NCBI GenBank assembly: GCA_900545625.1
Contig: UQZS01000003.1
Span: forward strand, 15,402 to 79,401
Origin: an uncultured Oscillospiraceae bacterium
Lineage (GTDB): Bacteria > Bacillota > Clostridia > Oscillospirales > Acutalibacteraceae
Direction: 5' to 3'
DNA: 64,000 bases
Shown here: one piece after another, positions 1 through 7,564 of the stretch
How the letters are laid out: each line of letters opens with the position of its first letter
How positions within the stretch are numbered: position 1 is the first letter of the stretch
Made by a program: the position numbers and the translations under genes
The notes under the pieces: model-generated
Seen by the model: the letters and a program-made list of their open reading frames with translations, nothing else
The model's database searches: none
What the model was told of the DNA's origin: nothing

Positions 1-15
1 CAAGGGGGAAACGCC

Positions 16-180
16 GTGGGAATTGTCGATTTGACAGTCTTCTGGCCATGGGGGCTGCTTATTGCCTTATCGAGAGGGATCGCAGTCTATCTTTTTATGC
101 ACATATTGATAAAAGATCGCTTTCACCCGCTCGTGACGCTCGCGGCGGTATTGGTCACCACGGCGGTGTATCGGTACTGA
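16..180 (+). pseudogene. N-terminal fragment of GHKL sensor kinase, ended by in-frame TGA
   Basis: A GTG at 16 follows a good Shine-Dalgarno (aaggggga, about 6 bases away) and opens a frame encoding two hydrophobic helices. The frame stops at TGA 178-180, and the same frame continues past the stop into the kinase frame that begins at ATG 202. The ATG at 202 has no visible ribosome site. Read through, the stop codon would sit where a tryptophan (TGG) fits naturally in the membrane domain. I infer a nonsense mutation or a sequence error in one gene spanning 16-1365. Confidence 0.6.
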
Positions 181-201
181 TCGCAAAACATACCCTCCGA
201 A

Positions 202-1365
202 ATGTTGCAATTGCTGCTCTACTATGTGCTCCTGTATCTTGTAATGCTCGTCTGCAAACAAGCCGGCGCCGTTACCGTGTTGCTGTATTTGATGCTTGCG
301 ATCCTGCTGCAACAGGTCGGCGCCACCTTTTCCGCACTGCCGCTGTGCTTTATTTTTCCAAACGCACTGTATTATCTCATGGTATATGAGGTGCCGCGCA
401 ATTTCGCGGTAACGACCCTCCTGTTCACGATCCTGTTTTCCATGAGCTTTTCCCTGATCCTGCGCTCCATCGTAACGCGGCGGCGCGGCAAAACAGACGG
501 ATACCACGGAAAATTCGGTTTTTTTGTGCTGTTCCCTTTATCACACATTTTGTGCGGGCTTTTATTCTTCCGTTTGGTGCAGATGATCGGCGAAGAGATG
601 TATAATCGCTATATCGGGCAATATCCGTTTACCAATACGCTCATCACCCTTGTGTTCGGTCTGTGTCTGGTTTTGGATTTTTCTATTTTCTTCATCATCG
701 ACCGCATGGAAAAAGCCGAACAGAAAAATGTGCAGAATGAAAAGCTGCTGGTACAAAACAAAATGGACTATGAATCCGCCCTTTTGCTGCGCGAAGAAAA
801 GCGGGAGTTCCAGAAGATCAAGCATGATTTCGCTAATATCCTGGCCGTGGCGCAAGGATATATCGAGATCGGCAAAACGGACAAGGCGCTTTCCGTGCTG
901 TCGAGCACGCAGCTCAATCTTTCCGGCATTTCCGGGTTTTCTCTGTGTGCAAGTGAAACGCTCAACGTGGTCTTTTATATCAAAATAACACAGGCAGCAA
1001 ACGCCGGCATCACGTTCGAGCCTGAGATCCGGGAGGAATGCGGCAGCCGAATCGACGATTATGACCTTTGCAGAGTACTGTTTAATCTGATTGACAACTG
1101 CCTGCATGCCGTCGAGCGGTTGAAAGAGGACAAAATCTTTCACGTCACAGTTTCTATCACAGAGGCTCAGATCACCATACACACCCGCAACCGTTTTCTA
1201 TCCGTCTCCGCACGCACCAAAACAGAGGACGGTCACGGCAACGGCGTCGGTATCATCCGCGAGATCTGTGCAAAATACGGCGGCAGCTATGCGGCGCATA
1301 CGGCCGGCGATATGTATTATACCGAGACCGTCATGCAAAATCGCGCACCGACCAATAAGACCTGA
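202..1365 (+). CDS. GHKL-family sensor histidine kinase (AgrC/VirS-like), main part
   Basis: Membrane sensor kinase of the family that phosphorylates LytTR response regulators. Residues 1-175 are about five hydrophobic helices, followed by a charged linker and a short dimerisation helix carrying the phospho-acceptor histidine in KHDFANIL (about residue 210). The ATP-binding half has an N-box (LFNLIDNCLHAVE, near 300) and a glycine-rich GHGNGVGI box (near 350). The native start is probably GTG 16, since an in-frame TGA at 178-180 separates this frame from two more helices that have a better ribosome site. If the stop is real, the product loses part of its sensor or depends on weak re-initiation. 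No response regulator is inside the window; it may lie to the left. A strong terminator follows. Confidence 0.85.
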   Translation: MLQLLLYYVLLYLVMLVCKQAGAVTVLLYLMLAILLQQVGATFSALPLCFIFPNALYYLMVYEVPRNFAVTTLLFTILFSMSFSLILRSIVTRRRGKTDGYHGKFGFFVLFPLSHILCGLLFFRLVQMIGEEMYNRYIGQYPFTNTLITLVFGLCLVLDFSIFFIIDRMEKAEQKNVQNEKLLVQNKMDYESALLLREEKREFQKIKHDFANILAVAQGYIEIGKTDKALSVLSSTQLNLSGISGFSLCASETLNVVFYIKITQAANAGITFEPEIREECGSRIDDYDLCRVLFNLIDNCLHAVERLKEDKIFHVTVSITEAQITIHTRNRFLSVSARTKTEDGHGNGVGIIREICAKYGGSYAAHTAGDMYYTETVMQNRAPTNKT

Positions 1366-1385
1366 TATCCTTCTCTCCCCTTTCA

Positions 1386-1422
1386 AAAACAGCCCCTGCA
1401 CAACATGTGCAGGGGCTGTTTT
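1386..1422. terminator. Bidirectional terminator between convergent genes
   Basis: A 17-bp perfect stem with a 3-base loop has A-rich and T-rich flanks, so it can stop transcription from both the kinase on the plus strand and the M50-like gene on the minus strand. Confidence 0.9.
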
Positions 1423-1425
1423 GCA

Positions 1426-1959
1426 TCAGGCGGCAGGCCGCCCTGCAACAGGGAACATGAAAAAGCGAAAGACGGTTTGCAGCGGGTGCATGCGCCGTAT
1501 GCCAAATACAAGCAGCGCCGCCGCTGCCGCCAAGATCGGGAAAGCCACATACCGCGCCTGCGGCAGAAGCTGCAGCACTTGCGTAATGTCTTCGTTTGCG
1601 ACAGGTCTTCCCCATAGAAACAGAACGGCAGCGACAGCGGAAATCAAAACCGCTAACAGGCTGATACCTTTCAGAAGCAGGCGGATATACCATGTCCAAA
1701 ATCCTTTTGGACACGGCAGCGCGGCAATCACAATCGGCAAAGCGATCCCACCCGCACCGATCCATGCTTTTCCCGCAGCACACACGCCACGCATATTGCA
1801 AAGCACATTCGGCAGTGGCAGCAGATGAAATTCCGCGACCTTTGCGCCTGCCGAAACGGCAGCGGCGGCGTGGCCGAGTTCGTGCAGAAACGGATACAAA
1901 AGGACTGCCGTAAAAAGCCCCACAGCCAGCAGACCGAGTAATTTCGCCGCATCCTTCAA
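1426..1959 (-). CDS. Small M50/DUF3267-like membrane zincin
   Basis: A 177-residue membrane protein with four or five hydrophobic segments. The zinc-protease motif HELGH lies near residue 26, at the end of the first helix, as in short M50/DUF3267-type putative membrane peptidases. I do not see the second M50 motif (NxxPxxxLDG), so the third zinc ligand and protease activity are unproven. The start is TTG 1959, preceded by GGTGAT about 8 bases upstream. An upstream ATG is in another frame. It is divergent from the cytochrome-b-like gene. Confidence 0.7.
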   Translation of the reverse strand: MKDAAKLLGLLAVGLFTAVLLYPFLHELGHAAAAVSAGAKVAEFHLLPLPNVLCNMRGVCAAGKAWIGAGGIALPIVIAALPCPKGFWTWYIRLLLKGISLLAVLISAVAAVLFLWGRPVANEDITQVLQLLPQARYVAFPILAAAAALLVFGIRRMHPLQTVFRFFMFPVAGRPAA

Positions 1960-2012
1960 ATCGCATCACCGGATACAGTATGTCCGATTTTTGTGTTCCG
2001 CATGCGCTGTGC

Positions 2013-2041
2013 TTGACTTTGCGCTGTCGAGCGCGTACAAT
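2013..2041 (+). promoter_or_regulatory. Sigma-A-type promoter of the cytochrome-b-like gene
   Basis: TTGACT, a 17-base spacer and TACAAT. It places transcription start near 2048, which argues for translation starting at ATG 2067 rather than further upstream. Confidence 0.6.
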
Positions 2042-2066
2042 CGGAGTAGAAGAATTGCACATAAAA

Positions 2067-2780
2067 ATGTCCTGCCGCGCAAACGGGCGAGCATCACGCG
2101 AGGTGTTTTATGAAGCTGAAAAATGGAACGCGGTTTTAGGGCTCGGCATTGTCGCCGCGCTTTTGTGCCACGCGGGCACGATGGTCTGTTCCCTGCTCAC
2201 CGGCTGGTATGACCTGACGCTGTGCAAGGGCTTTGCCCGCGCCGCAGTCGCGCTGCTGGTTCTGCACGTATTGACGACCCTTTGCATCTTCTTTTTTAAG
2301 CACGACGGCGCAAGTGCGCGCTATGCCCGCCAAAACGCGCGTACATGGGTGCAGCGGGTAACGGCGCTTCTGATTCTCATCCTCATCCATACGCATACCA
2401 TGGCCTACGCGCATATGGCGACGGGCGAAACCCTTTCCAACGCGGCGGCAATCTTTTTCTGCATCGCAGAGAGCGTCTATATTCTTGCCGTTTGCGCCCA
2501 TACGGCGGCATCCTTCGGCAAAGCGTTCGTCACGCTCGGGTGGCTGCGTTCCTCAAAAGCGGCAAAACGGCTGGATGCAGTCGCGTATACGGTCTGCTGT
2601 CTTATCGCGGCAGCGGCGCTGTTCGCCCTGCAGAGTAAAGACCGTGCCGAACCGCTTCGCGAAGCCTATGATAAGCACTTTGCCACAGGCTGCTCCAAGG
2701 CGCTTTCCTGCGTCGGGGTCTGCCCGATGGGGATCGACACGCTCGCCTCTATGGCGCGGATGAATCGGTTTGGGAAATAA
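2067..2780 (+). CDS. SdhC-like membrane protein with SdhB-type cysteine tail
   Basis: A 237-residue protein of unknown function. It has five hydrophobic helices (about residues 22-43, 53-75, 95-113, 119-143, 164-182) with histidines inside or beside them, resembling the membrane anchor of succinate dehydrogenase/fumarate reductase. The last 30 residues carry C-x5-C-x3-CP followed by MGID and a basic end. This is the spacing and sequence context of the C-terminal Fe-S ligand motif of SdhB (C-x5-C-x3-CPKG). The other SdhB ligands and the flavoprotein subunit are absent nearby. It may be an electron-transfer membrane subunit. The start is uncertain: TTG 2055 has GGAG upstream but lies almost at the predicted transcription start. 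A terminator follows at 2819. Confidence 0.7.
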   Translation: MSCRANGRASREVFYEAEKWNAVLGLGIVAALLCHAGTMVCSLLTGWYDLTLCKGFARAAVALLVLHVLTTLCIFFFKHDGASARYARQNARTWVQRVTALLILILIHTHTMAYAHMATGETLSNAAAIFFCIAESVYILAVCAHTAASFGKAFVTLGWLRSSKAAKRLDAVAYTVCCLIAAAALFALQSKDRAEPLREAYDKHFATGCSKALSCVGVCPMGIDTLASMARMNRFGK

Positions 2781-2818
2781 AGCGTTTCCCGCGTGTCTGC
2801 GCGGCTGCGAAGCATAGA

Positions 2819-2853
2819 AAACAGCGAGGTACTTTTGTGTATCCTCGCTGTTT
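2819..2853 (+). terminator. Rho-independent terminator
   Basis: An 11-bp stem (AAACAGCGAGG paired with CCTCGCTGTTT) 39 bases after the stop of the cytochrome-b-like gene. Confidence 0.75.
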
Positions 2854-2928
2854 CGATTATGACTTATCATTTTGTTACGGTTCACTGCACAACCGCCGTT
2901 ATAGATAGGACTCGGAGAATAAGCCCGT

Positions 2929-3720
2929 TTATGCGCGGAAACCATTACGATCAAGCCACGCGACCGACTGCCGCAGGGCGTCGGCGGTTTTGGTCTCCAG
3001 CACGACGCGGCAGTTGTGCGCACGGGCAAGCGTCAGATATTTTGAAAGATCGAGTTCGCCCGTGCCGAGCGTAAGATGGTTCTTTCTGCCGAGTGCGTCG
3101 TGGCAGTGGACATGGTGCAGCCGCTCCGCGCGCTCCAGAATGATCGGTTCATCCGCGCCGCCGACACCGTAGTTGTGCCCGATGTCAAAGGTCAAGCCGA
3201 ACACGGGGCTTTGCAGCAAGAGGTCGAGCGCTTTCACCTGGAAATCCGTAAAGCCGTCGCTGTTTTCCACACAAATTTGAAGATCCGCATCGCCGATGGC
3301 TGTGTCCGCCTCATCGCGGAAATCCCGCATGCTTTGGAGATATTGCGCTTTGTGCGCTGCGAAAAGGTAAACCTTTTTTGCAGGCAGCGTAAAGTACACC
3401 CCACGCGCCATATGCATATTGAGCACCGGCGCGCGCAGCTCTTTTGCAAGGCGTATCGTCTCGCGCACCGTGCGGCGATAAGCCTCGGCAACATAGGGGT
3501 TAAAGTCGCTGACATTTAAGTTCTCGTCGAGATGGATGGTGTAATACACGCCGTATTCGTGCGCGATGGCTTGCAGCTGCGCAATATCCAGCGCGTTCGG
3601 CTGGTACTGCGGCAGGTTCATGTTAAGCTCGATGAATTGCAGCCGCAGCTCGCGGCAAAGCGCGGCGGTCTCTTCCAAAGACTGCAATTCCAAAAGCGTC
3701 GGCATACCGAAATCAGTCAT
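2929..3720 (-). CDS. TIM-barrel sugar phosphate isomerase/epimerase (AP endonuclease 2 family)
   Basis: A 263-residue protein of the xylose-isomerase-like TIM-barrel family. Typical metal-binding strands are visible: FIELNM near the start, HLDENLNVSDF (about residue 65), LNMHMARG (about 100), CVENSDGF (about 150), FDIGHNYG (about 180), HVHCHDALG (about 200) and VVLETK near the end. These supply the His, Glu and Asp ligands of a divalent-metal site. The family includes sugar isomerases, epimerases and endonuclease IV, so the substrate cannot be named. The start ATG 3720 has GGGTGAT 5 bases upstream. It is transcribed away from the palindromic repeat block and has no operon partner. Confidence 0.8.
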   Translation of the reverse strand: MTDFGMPTLLELQSLEETAALCRELRLQFIELNMNLPQYQPNALDIAQLQAIAHEYGVYYTIHLDENLNVSDFNPYVAEAYRRTVRETIRLAKELRAPVLNMHMARGVYFTLPAKKVYLFAAHKAQYLQSMRDFRDEADTAIGDADLQICVENSDGFTDFQVKALDLLLQSPVFGLTFDIGHNYGVGGADEPIILERAERLHHVHCHDALGRKNHLTLGTGELDLSKYLTLARAHNCRVVLETKTADALRQSVAWLDRNGFRA

Positions 3721-3786
3721 AAAATCACCCTACAAAGATCTGCGCTTTTCGGACGTACGGAAAGCGGCATATAAAATCTCCCTATG

Positions 3787-4021
3787 CAGACGACCGCCCC
3801 GTTTTTGCGGAGCGATCGGTTCAGCCTGTCAAAGAAGTCTTTTTTCCTCCCTCTGACGAGGGAGGTGGCACGCGCTTCGCGCGTGACGGAGGGAGAGAAA
3901 CCTTGAAATATCAAGGTTTTTGACTACCCCTCAGTCTCGCTTCGCTCGCCAGCTCCCCTGACAAGGGGAGCAAAAGACAATTTTTGACACACTCAGACGA
4001 CCGCCCCGTTTTGCGGAGCGG
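3787..4021. repeat. Palindromic intergenic repeat element (322-base gene-free stretch)
   Basis: The gene-free stretch 3721-4042 consists mostly of palindromes. A hairpin beginning GACCGCCCCG occurs at about 3789 and again at about 3998, near-identical. Between them are a CTCCCTC/GAGGGAG hairpin (about 3847-3862), a CACGCG/CGCGTG hairpin (about 3868-3884), a terminator-like AAACCTTG/CAAGGTTT stem with a T run (3900-3922) and a CTCCCC/GGGGAG stem (about 3951-3970). Sequences of this kind are scattered through genomes of related Clostridia. The outer hairpin near 3998 probably also terminates the 5'-nucleotidase gene. There is no open frame of interest. Confidence 0.7.
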
Positions 4022-4042
4022 TCGATTCGTTTTGTGTAATTT

Positions 4043-5908
4043 TTAGCGGGAAGTCGATTTGCGGCCGCGGCGATTGCGGATTCTCGCCGCCACCAGCAGC
4101 ACTGCCGCGCAAACAGGCAGGATCGCCGCAATGGTATACATGCCGTCCTGTGCTTGCGCACTCGTCGCGGGGATCACAGGCGTTTCCGTCACGGGTGTCT
4201 GCGTGTCGTCCGGGGTTTCGGGCGTCTCCTCCTCGCCCTCGCCGGTCTGCGGCGTGCCGCTCATAAAGCGGATGCGACCGCTGCCCGATTCGTTTGCATA
4301 TTCTTCACCGATCACGCCGCCGAGTGTTTCGGTGATATAGCGAATCAGCGCCTCGTAGTCCACCATGGTCTCGTCTTTGATAAGCTCGCAGCCCTGGAAC
4401 ATGGAAAAGCCGTCGCCGCCGTTTTTCAGACAGTAATTATGTGAAGCAAGCGTGTAGGTCTTATTTAGCTCCAGCGGCTCGCCGTTTATCTGAACATTCT
4501 GCACGCGATAGGTGCCGTCCACGCGCACGAACATGCCGTTCTCGTCGAGCACCACGCCCGAAGGGATGTCACCGTACAGATCGAACGTGATCCCCGACGC
4601 CTGCTGGAAGCCGCCCGTGATATCGGGATAGGCGCGCGCACCCATTTCAAGCGCATCAAGGATCTGCTGCCCGGTCGCTTCCACCACGCAAAGCAGGTTG
4701 CCGAAGGGGTGCGCTTCGAGGATATCCCCGTAGGTAACATCACCCGCATAGATATTGGCACGAATGCCGCCGCCGTTGACGATCGCAACATCCGCATCCA
4801 TCATCACACGGTATGCATCGGCGCAAAGATCCCCAAGGTTCGTTTCACCGCTGCGGACAAGCCATGCCGTACCCTCCCGATTGTGGGCAAGCAGATCGAC
4901 CTCGCTTTTCGCGACGACCGTATTCAACAGCGCGCTGAAATCCCCCTGCAATGCGGAAACATACGCCTGCATATCGTCGTATGCCGCATGCACAGTCTCA
5001 CTTGCGTCTTCGGCGGGCACATAATTTTCAACCAATTCCGTTGCAATGGTGCCGTCTGTGCGGATGGTCAGTTTCCCGATAGAGAAGAGCTTCGTGCCCG
5101 AAGAGGTCAGCGGCACGATGTTGCCGTCTTTATCGGTGCAGTCCTGCTGTGGGATCACACTGTGGGAATGGCCGTCGATCACCGCATCAAAGCCGGAAGT
5201 ATTTGCAATGACTTCGGTAGACATCCACGGCGAGCAGGAAGGCTCTATGCCGAGGTGCGCGAGCCCGATGACGTAATCCGCACCGGCGGCCTTGGCTTCG
5301 TCGATGCTCTCCTGCACCGCCGTATACAGCGCCTGCCCGTCGCCGCCGCGGCAGAAATCGTAAATGAATTCGCCGTTTTCATCCTGAAAATACGCCGGTG
5401 TGGAACTGGTAATGGTTCTGGGTGTGCAAATGCCCACAAGCGCGACCTGCGTATCGCCGAAGGTGAGCATCACATAGGGGTCAAAGACGGTCTCCCCTGT
5501 GCGCAGATCCGTAAAATTCGCGGAAACATACGGGAACTGTGCTTCAGTTTCCGCGATCTCCAAAAAGCGATCCATGCCGTAGTCAAACTCATGGTTGCCG
5601 GGCACCGCCGCCGTATACCCGAGGCGGTTCATCAGGTCAACCATGTATTCGCCCTCGGTCAGTGCGCCGATCGCGTCGCCCTGTATCGCGTCGCCCGCGT
5701 CTACGAGCGCAACATAGCTGCCGTCTTCGAGCATCTGCTGCTTATATGCCGCCAGGCCCGCAAGCGAAACACCGTCCTCGTTCTCCACGGCACAGTGCAT
5801 ATCGTTGGTGTAAAGGATCACAATGTCCCGATCCTGCGCTGCTGAAACGCTCACAAACGAGCAAAGCGCCAAGCACAGCGTCAAAAGCAGGGCTACGCAT
5901 TTTTTCAT
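4043..5908 (-). CDS. Secreted, membrane-anchored 5'-nucleotidase/2',3'-cyclic phosphodiesterase
   Basis: A 621-residue UshA/CpdB-family enzyme that dephosphorylates extracellular nucleotides for salvage of nucleoside and phosphate. It has an N-terminal signal peptide (about 1-26, ending SVSAAQ). The metallophosphatase domain shows YTNDMHCAVE, DAGDAIQGD, PGNHEFDYG and IDGHSHS, which carry the two-metal ligands. The C-terminal substrate-binding domain has NGGGIRANI and a hydrophobic pocket (NYCLKNGGDGFSMF). A Pro/Glu/Thr-rich stalk (about 540-590) leads to one helix and a basic tail, so the enzyme is tethered outside the membrane. ATG 5908 is chosen because AAAGGGGA lies just upstream; the frame could extend to TTG 5926. 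It has its own promoter and is single-gene. Confidence 0.92.
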   Translation of the reverse strand: MKKCVALLLTLCLALCSFVSVSAAQDRDIVILYTNDMHCAVENEDGVSLAGLAAYKQQMLEDGSYVALVDAGDAIQGDAIGALTEGEYMVDLMNRLGYTAAVPGNHEFDYGMDRFLEIAETEAQFPYVSANFTDLRTGETVFDPYVMLTFGDTQVALVGICTPRTITSSTPAYFQDENGEFIYDFCRGGDGQALYTAVQESIDEAKAAGADYVIGLAHLGIEPSCSPWMSTEVIANTSGFDAVIDGHSHSVIPQQDCTDKDGNIVPLTSSGTKLFSIGKLTIRTDGTIATELVENYVPAEDASETVHAAYDDMQAYVSALQGDFSALLNTVVAKSEVDLLAHNREGTAWLVRSGETNLGDLCADAYRVMMDADVAIVNGGGIRANIYAGDVTYGDILEAHPFGNLLCVVEATGQQILDALEMGARAYPDITGGFQQASGITFDLYGDIPSGVVLDENGMFVRVDGTYRVQNVQINGEPLELNKTYTLASHNYCLKNGGDGFSMFQGCELIKDETMVDYEALIRYITETLGGVIGEEYANESGSGRIRFMSGTPQTGEGEEETPETPDDTQTPVTETPVIPATSAQAQDGMYTIAAILPVCAAVLLVAARIRNRRGRKSTSR

Positions 5909-5941
5909 GCAGGGGTCCCCTTTCAAATATATAATGGTTAT

Positions 5942-5970
5942 ATTGTAGCATGGTTTTTACGGACTTTCAA
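5942..5970 (-). promoter_or_regulatory. Promoter of the 5'-nucleotidase gene
   Basis: On the minus strand: TTGAAA, 17 bases, TACAAT with an upstream TGC (extended -10). Confidence 0.7.
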
Positions 5971-5994
5971 GCGCGTTCCCCGTCCGGCGGCGAA

Positions 5995-6023
5995 TTGACA
6001 AAGCGCCGTGCGGCGGCTATACT
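5995..6023 (+). promoter_or_regulatory. Promoter of the radical SAM gene at 6107
   Basis: TTGACA, 17 bases, TATACT; near-consensus sigma-A promoter, divergent from the nucleotidase promoter only 24 bases away. Confidence 0.75.
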
Positions 6024-6106
6024 GGATATATACGGACAAGGCGCACAGCTTTGTCAACGGATCGTTTGTAAAGCTATTTAACTTGCCAAAGAAGGGAGGC
6101 GGCGCT

Positions 6107-6985
6107 ATGCTTTGCAACACCTGCCCGCGGCAGTGCGGCGCGATCCGCACGGAAAATACACCCTCGGCGGGCTTTTGCAAAATGCCCTATAACGCCGTGA
6201 TCGCACGCGCGGCGCTGCATTTTTGGGAGGAACCCCCTTTGAGCGCGCACGGCGGCGCAGGGGCGATCTTTTTTTCGGGCTGCACGCTGCGCTGTATCTA
6301 CTGTCAAAATTTTGAGATCAGCCACAAAAATTTCGGGAAGTGCGTTTCGGTTGATCGCTTTGTCGAAATCCTGCAGGAGCTGGAAGCGGCGGGCGCGCAG
6401 AACATCGACCTTGTGAATCCCACGCATTTTGCGCCGTTTTTACGCGACGCGCTGACAAAATACAAGCCGCATGTGCCTGTGGTCTATAATTCCGGCGGAT
6501 ATGATTCGGTCGAGACACTTAAAAGCCTTTCGGGGCTTGTGGATATTTATCTGCCCGATTTTAAATATATGTCCGAAGCTACAGCTCGTCTTTACTCCGC
6601 CGCGCCCGACTACCCCGCGCGCGCGAGATCATCAATCCTCGAAATGCGCCGCCAGACAAAAGACCGTTTCGCGCCGGACGGACGGATGCTTTCGGGGCTT
6701 ATTGTGCGGCATCTGGTACTGCCGCAGGGAACAAAGGATTCTTCGGAAATTCTGCGGTGGATCGCAGAATCCCTTTCCAAAGACACCTATGTAAGCCTCA
6801 TGCGGCAATACTCGCCCTGCGGCAGGACATATCCTTACAAGGCGCTCAACCGCCGGCTTACCACAGCGGAATATGACCGCGTGCTGCGCACGTTTTTCGA
6901 TCTCGGTCTGCACAACGGCTTCATGCAGGAGCGTGCTTCCGCCAACGACCGCTTCATCCCGGCATTCGATCTAACAGGGGTTTGA
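6107..6985 (+). CDS. PflA-like radical SAM protein (COG1313 group)
   Basis: A 292-residue radical SAM protein related to pyruvate formate-lyase activating enzymes. The SAM-binding [4Fe-4S] motif C-x3-C-x2-C is seen in SGCTLRCIYCQN (about residues 63-74). Extra cysteines near the N-terminus (CNTCPRQCG, then GFC) suggest a second Fe-S site, as is usual in this group. No pyruvate formate-lyase gene is in the window, so the partner is unknown. ATG 6107 follows GAAGGGAGG by 7 bases, and an earlier in-frame start lies upstream of that site and is less likely. mscL follows with its own promoter overlapping the end of this gene. Confidence 0.85.
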   Translation: MLCNTCPRQCGAIRTENTPSAGFCKMPYNAVIARAALHFWEEPPLSAHGGAGAIFFSGCTLRCIYCQNFEISHKNFGKCVSVDRFVEILQELEAAGAQNIDLVNPTHFAPFLRDALTKYKPHVPVVYNSGGYDSVETLKSLSGLVDIYLPDFKYMSEATARLYSAAPDYPARARSSILEMRRQTKDRFAPDGRMLSGLIVRHLVLPQGTKDSSEILRWIAESLSKDTYVSLMRQYSPCGRTYPYKALNRRLTTAEYDRVLRTFFDLGLHNGFMQERASANDRFIPAFDLTGV

Positions 6986-7009
6986 TTTTATAAAAAATTG
7001 TGCTATACT
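6982..7009 (+). promoter_or_regulatory. Promoter of mscL
   Basis: TTGATT, 16 bases, TATACT with an extended -10 TGC. It begins inside the last codons of the preceding gene. Confidence 0.65.
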
Positions 7010-7035
7010 GTGGGAAAGCATGCGGGAGGCGCGCC

Positions 7036-7560
7036 ATGGCAAGAAAAGCTGCGGACGATATGAAAAAGCTGCGCAAAAAAAGCGGGCGCTTTTTCGGGGA
7101 ATTCAAGACCTTTATTGCACGTGGGAATGTCATCGACCTTGCCGTCGGTGTGATCATCGGCGGCGCATTCCAAAAGATCGTAAATTCCTTAGTCAACGAC
7201 ATCGTCATGCCGCTCATCAGCCTTTTGACGGGCGGCGTGGATTTCAACAACTGGTTTTTGGCGCTCGGCGAAGGCGATTTTTCCACCGTGGAGGAAGCAC
7301 AGGCGGCGGGCGTCGCCACGCTGAACTTCGGCACGTTTTTGAGCACGGCGCTCGACTTTTTGATCATGGCGTTTGTGATCTTCCTGTTTATCAAGGGGAT
7401 CAACGCCCTTTCCGAAAAGCTCAAGCGCGAAAAGCAGACGGAAAGTGCGCCGCCTGCCGTCAAAAAGTGCCCGTACTGCCTTTCGGAGATCGACATCGCG
7501 GCGACGCGATGCCCGCATTGCACTTCACATATCCCTGTGGATACACAAGTAAAGGAATGA
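7036..7560 (+). CDS. mscL: Large-conductance mechanosensitive channel with C-terminal zinc ribbon
   Basis: A 174-residue homopentameric membrane channel that opens under hypo-osmotic stress. The first helix signature [20 protein letters not shown] (about 24-43) is canonical, and the second transmembrane helix is at about 110-130. After the cytoplasmic helix there is a two-knuckle zinc ribbon, CPYC-x10-CPHC (about 149-165), so the protein is longer than the roughly 136-residue E. coli channel. ATG 7036 follows GGGAGG. proC begins 4 bases after the stop and is probably cotranscribed. Confidence 0.95.
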   Translation: MARKAADDMKKLRKKSGRFFGEFKTFIARGNVIDLAVGVIIGGAFQKIVNSLVNDIVMPLISLLTGGVDFNNWFLALGEGDFSTVEEAQAAGVATLNFGTFLSTALDFLIMAFVIFLFIKGINALSEKLKREKQTESAPPAVKKCPYCLSEIDIAATRCPHCTSHIPVDTQVKE

Positions 7561-7564
7561 GACT

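Noticed and set aside
2055-2057. TTG 2055 as start of the cytochrome-b-like gene
   Set aside because: It has a GGAG upstream, but the promoter at 2013-2041 would start transcription inside that site; ATG 2067 is preferred, though not certain.
3787-4021. Possible CRISPR array
   Set aside because: Repeats are unequal palindromes with no regular spacer length and no cas genes in the window.
4709-5845. 378-codon plus-strand open frame opposite the 5'-nucleotidase gene
   Set aside because: Antisense to a gene with signal peptide and metallophosphatase motifs; no ribosome site.
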